From: Thermoplasmata archaeon M9B1D
GTDB taxonomy: Archaea > Thermoplasmatota > E2 > DHVEG-1
Assembly: GCA_002900535.1 (NCBI GenBank)
Contig: MUGC01000026.1
Location: 1-13,583 of the forward strand
DNA: 13,583 nucleotides
Direction of reading: 5' to 3'
Shown here piece by piece: positions 12,567 through 13,583 of this stretch (the stretch's first letter is position 1; every line of letters starts with the position of its first letter). A model generated the notes under the pieces. That model saw only the letters and a list, made by a program, of their open reading frames with translations. It was not told the origin of the DNA and made no database searches. The position numbers and the translations under genes are program-made.

Positions 12567-13583
12567 GTGGCAGACAATTCTTTGAAAAACTCAGAAACAA
12601 AAGGAGTTCAGACACTTCTAGGTGATCCTAAAAAAGCAGTTATTAAACTTGCAATTCCTATGATTATTGCTATGTCTGTACAGACACTTTATAATTTTGT
12701 TGATACATTATTTGTATCAGGTGTCGGCAAGGATTTTTTTACAAATTCTTTAATTTCTGGTATTGGTAAACTCGGAGTTGCAGCTGTTGGTCTTATTTTA
12801 CCTTTTTTTATGATGGCAATTGCAATCTCTACTGGTTTAGGTGTTGGAGCATCTTCAGCTATATCTAGAAGAATTGGTGGTGCTGATAAAAAAGGGGCAG
12901 ATAATGTTGCTGAACATTCAATTATCATTGCAATATTATTAGCTTTATTTTTTAGTGTTATTTTATTTATCTTTATTGAACCTCTTTTACGATTTATTGG
13001 AGCGGGAGATGCACTTCCTTATGCTGTTATGTATGGTAGAATAATTTTTGCAGGGAGCATTACAATATTTTTTATTAATATCGGAACTGCGATTCTACGG
13101 GGTGAAGGTGATGCTAAAAGAGCTATGTATTCGATAGTTTTTGGAACAGGACTTAATATAATACTTGATCCAATTTTTATTTATAAATTTGAGTTAGGTG
13201 TTTCAGGTGCTGCTTATGCAACTATTTTGTCAATGTCAATGACTGCATTGATTTTGATTTATTGGATTTTTATTAAAAAAAATACTTATTTGAATTTTAA
13301 ACTTAATCATTTTAATTTCAAAAAAGATATAATACGTGATATTTTCCGGGTGGGCCTTCCTGCGTCAGTACAACAATTGTCTATGTCTTTTACAATGCTT
13401 ATTTTAAACTTTATAATACTTAATATCATACTTGCTGGGGATGCAGGTATTTCTATTTATAGAATTGGTTGGGCAATTGTGTCTATAGCAATTCTTCCAT
13501 TACTTGGTCTGGCTACAGCTGTTATTACTGTTACTGGAGCTGCATTTGGAGCTAGAGATTTAAAAAAACTCAATATTGCTTTT
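12567..13583 (+). CDS. MATE family efflux transporter, 3' end beyond window
   Basis: 339 codons are visible and the frame remains open at the right edge; the family is usually 440-480 residues. The start is taken as GTG (12567), giving MADNSLKNSETKGVQ before the conserved opening DPKKAVIKLAIPMIIAMSVQTLYNFVDTLFVS, which is transmembrane helix 1 of the MATE/DinF fold. GLGVGASSAISRRIGG, ILRGEGDAKRAM, DPIFIYKFELGVSGAAYAT and RVGLPASVQQLSMSF are further family signatures, the last one opening the second half of the transporter. These proteins export drugs, organic cations or metabolites using Na+ or H+ gradients; the substrate cannot be told. Only a weak AGG precedes the GTG, and TTATAATAAA lies about 40 bases upstream. 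An ATG downstream (12660) would remove conserved residues. Confidence 0.9.
   Translation, partial: MADNSLKNSETKGVQTLLGDPKKAVIKLAIPMIIAMSVQTLYNFVDTLFVSGVGKDFFTNSLISGIGKLGVAAVGLILPFFMMAIAISTGLGVGASSAISRRIGGADKKGADNVAEHSIIIAILLALFFSVILFIFIEPLLRFIGAGDALPYAVMYGRIIFAGSITIFFINIGTAILRGEGDAKRAMYSIVFGTGLNIILDPIFIYKFELGVSGAAYATILSMSMTALILIYWIFIKKNTYLNFKLNHFNFKKDIIRDIFRVGLPASVQQLSMSFTMLILNFIILNIILAGDAGISIYRIGWAIVSIAILPLLGLATAVITVTGAAFGARDLKKLNIAF

Overview
The window looks like a chromosomal piece of a low-GC, probably uncultured euryarchaeon, most likely from the Thermoplasmatota. The archaeal markers are an archaeal proteasome beta subunit that reads much like the Thermoplasma one, the KH/beta-CASP termination factor aCPSF1/FttA, SRP19, ribosomal protein S8e, and TATA-box promoters. 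The phylum is inferred from family resemblance and from the PKD-rich secreted proteins; no database search was possible.

Left part (1-4530) is accessory and cell-surface in character. A class I methyltransferase runs off the left edge (minus strand). Next come two secreted proteins with PKD domains (768-1898 minus, 3294-4232 plus), with a small secreted, isoleucine-rich helical protein between them (2098-2505). The two PKD proteins end in the same 33-residue tail, aligned without gaps, and share a 13-nt sequence at the stop codon that looks like a terminator. This tail is the best candidate for an undescribed system here, possibly a sorting or anchoring signal. The 2506-3293 gap holds GC-richer, dyad-rich sequence with no convincing gene.

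Middle part (4530-9190) is mostly housekeeping. A small helical protein and a winged-helix regulator with a TrmB/PLD-like C-terminus are on the plus strand. They converge on FttA, the proteasome beta subunit psmB and a TrkA-type RCK protein on the minus strand. FttA next to psmB is a pairing known from other euryarchaea and links mRNA 3'-end formation with protein turnover.

Right part. Between 9188 and 11257 a compact serine recombinase (10022-10855 minus) sits in more than 1.2 kb of very AT-rich noncoding DNA. Related dyad repeats lie on both sides of it (9538 and 10898/10933), and three consecutive hairpins lie downstream (9722-9867). This may be a minimal recombination module or the remains of an integrated element. 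Housekeeping then resumes with an rps8e-srp19 operon and a PrxQ/Bcp peroxiredoxin on the minus strand, divergent from a MATE transporter that leaves the right edge.

No tRNA, rRNA, CRISPR array or complete insertion sequence was recognised.
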